A DNA stretch of 64,000 bases from Clostridium thermarum (GTDB taxonomy: Bacteria > Bacillota > Clostridia > Clostridiales > Clostridiaceae), in the NCBI RefSeq assembly GCF_006351925.1, contig NZ_CP040924.1, positions 614,501-678,500 on the forward strand, written 5' to 3'. Numbering within the stretch: position 1 is the stretch's first letter; each line of letters begins with the position of its first letter. This document shows, in pieces, positions 63,160 through 64,000 of the stretch. The position numbers and the translations under genes are program-made. The notes under the pieces were generated by a model that saw only the letters and a program-made list of their open reading frames with translations, was not told the DNA's origin and did no database searches.

Positions 63160-63163
63160 ACAG

Positions 63164-63205
63164 AATAACGGTCCTCTTAAGAGTTAAGAGGGCCGTTATT
63201 TATTT
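63164..63205 (+). terminator. terminator of the four-gene surface operon
   Basis: 16-base arms AATAACGGTCCTCTTA (63164-63179) and TAAGAGGGCCGTTATT (63185-63200), one G-U pair, followed by TATTTA. Confidence 0.75.
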
Positions 63206-63302
63206 ACATGATTAGTAAATGGAAATATAATATAAATATGAATACTAGTAAATTTAAGCAAGAGTAAATCCTTAGTCACAGCTCAGCAGTAAGGGGGACA
63301 AG

Positions 63303-64000
63303 ATGAGTAGATTATCTGTTTTTAAAAGAAAAAGCCTATATAATAGTTTCTTGAGAAATACCCTGTTAATTCTTATGATAGCAACAGTAATAATTACCGT
63401 GGCCTTATTTTTTTATTCTCAAAATATGATATATAAAGACTTGACCTCTTATCTTTATTCAGCCCAAAGTGAGATGTGTAAAAGTATGGATTTGATAATA
63501 AATGATGTTAATATGGCCTCTGTAAAACTGCTCTCAAGAGAAGGACTATATCAGTTGATTTATAATAGATCAATACCGGACAGTGAAAAATACAGTATTG
63601 TAAAGAAACAGCTTGTTTCAGAGATGAGCAATTATGACATTATCGGCGAAGTGGTCATTATTACTGCGGATGGTAAGGTTTACAAAATGTCCGATGATAA
63701 CTATATAACCCTTCCGGACAGGGCTTTTCTGGATGGCATAGACAAGGCAAAAACCATAACCTATAGTGATGGAATTGCCAGAGGCAGTAACAACGAAACC
63801 TATATTATGATAGGGAGAAAGTTTAGGAATCTGGATACCGGAAACACTAACGGCTATCTGATAATATACTTAAAATCCAACAATCTTATGAAGATATATA
63901 ATCATGTATTGATTAACAACAGCTTTTCCATGCTTGTTAACAGTAATGGTACAATTATGTCTTCAGTAGATAGTGAAAATGTAGGAAAAACCATCTTTGA
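63303..64000 (+). CDS. membrane sensor protein, N-terminal part (cut by window edge)
   Basis: I translated this by hand: ATG 63303 behind AGGGGGACAAG, open for 232 codons to the window edge. It starts MSRLSVFKRKSLYNSFLRN, has TM1 at about 20-40, then a Cache-like extracellular domain (VNMASVKLLSREGLYQLIYN, VVIITADGKVYKMSDD, GYLIIYLKSNNLMKIYN, SFSMLVNSNGTIMSS). This is the N-terminal half of a YesM-type kinase or of a transmembrane AraC regulator like 50519; the deciding C-terminal part is outside the window. It probably controls the neighbouring surface operon. Confidence 0.75.
   Translation, partial: MSRLSVFKRKSLYNSFLRNTLLILMIATVIITVALFFYSQNMIYKDLTSYLYSAQSEMCKSMDLIINDVNMASVKLLSREGLYQLIYNRSIPDSEKYSIVKKQLVSEMSNYDIIGEVVIITADGKVYKMSDDNYITLPDRAFLDGIDKAKTITYSDGIARGSNNETYIMIGRKFRNLDTGNTNGYLIIYLKSNNLMKIYNHVLINNSFSMLVNSNGTIMSSVDSENVGKTIF

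Overview
The window looks like the chromosome of an anaerobic, low-GC, Gram-positive clostridium. Signs of this are AT-rich DNA with GGAGG-type ribosome binding sites, wall proteins carrying three cell-wall-binding type 2 (CWB2) repeats, sortase-type tails, a T-box leader, YesM/YesN-type two-component systems and carbohydrate ABC importers without their own ATPase. The species cannot be named from the sequence.

Layout. 1-3664: housekeeping and envelope genes (partial LTA-synthase-like protein, C39-like putative peptidase, membrane-anchored parvulin foldase, unknown protein). 3834-7733: a four-gene cytosolic operon (ThuA-like, two SDR oxidoreductases, a beta-helix protein). 7798-8607: a lipoprotein. 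8705-15762: a YesM/YesN-type pair divergent from a sugar or oligosaccharide ABC importer. 15912-23126: a beta-1,4-galactan module (wall-anchored GH53 endo-galactanase, AraC regulator, GH42 beta-galactosidase, signal-less GH53). 23350-27163: truA, a REP-associated tyrosine transposase element, and dapA behind a T-box. 27494-32246: a GGDEF/EAL protein, a GNAT acetyltransferase and a two-component system whose kinase has lost its sensor domain. 32333-50307: a 2651-residue GH3+GH30 wall protein, a cytosolic GH30, a decayed GH5, a lipoprotein GH30, and a second ABC importer with two binding proteins. 50519-63159: a transmembrane AraC regulator, a 1930-residue GH2 wall protein, and a four-gene operon of surface proteins (GH28/GH49-like beta-helix, discoidin, and two proteins sharing a domain I do not recognise). 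63303-64000: start of another membrane sensor.

How it works together (inference): surface enzymes held by CWB2 repeats, an LPKTG tail, an NPSTG-type tail, lipid anchors or membrane helices cut plant cell-wall polymers. The two CUT1-type importers bring in oligosaccharides, probably energised by an ATPase encoded elsewhere. Signal-less GH53, GH42 and GH30 finish the digestion inside. Membrane kinases and AraC-type activators sense the sugars. The least described parts are a candidate operator (AAAAAGTRYATAAAA) at three of the operons, including a 16/18-matching dyad between the two divergent GH30 genes; the repeated domain in 60970-63159; and the conserved domain preceding the CWB2 repeats of both giant proteins.
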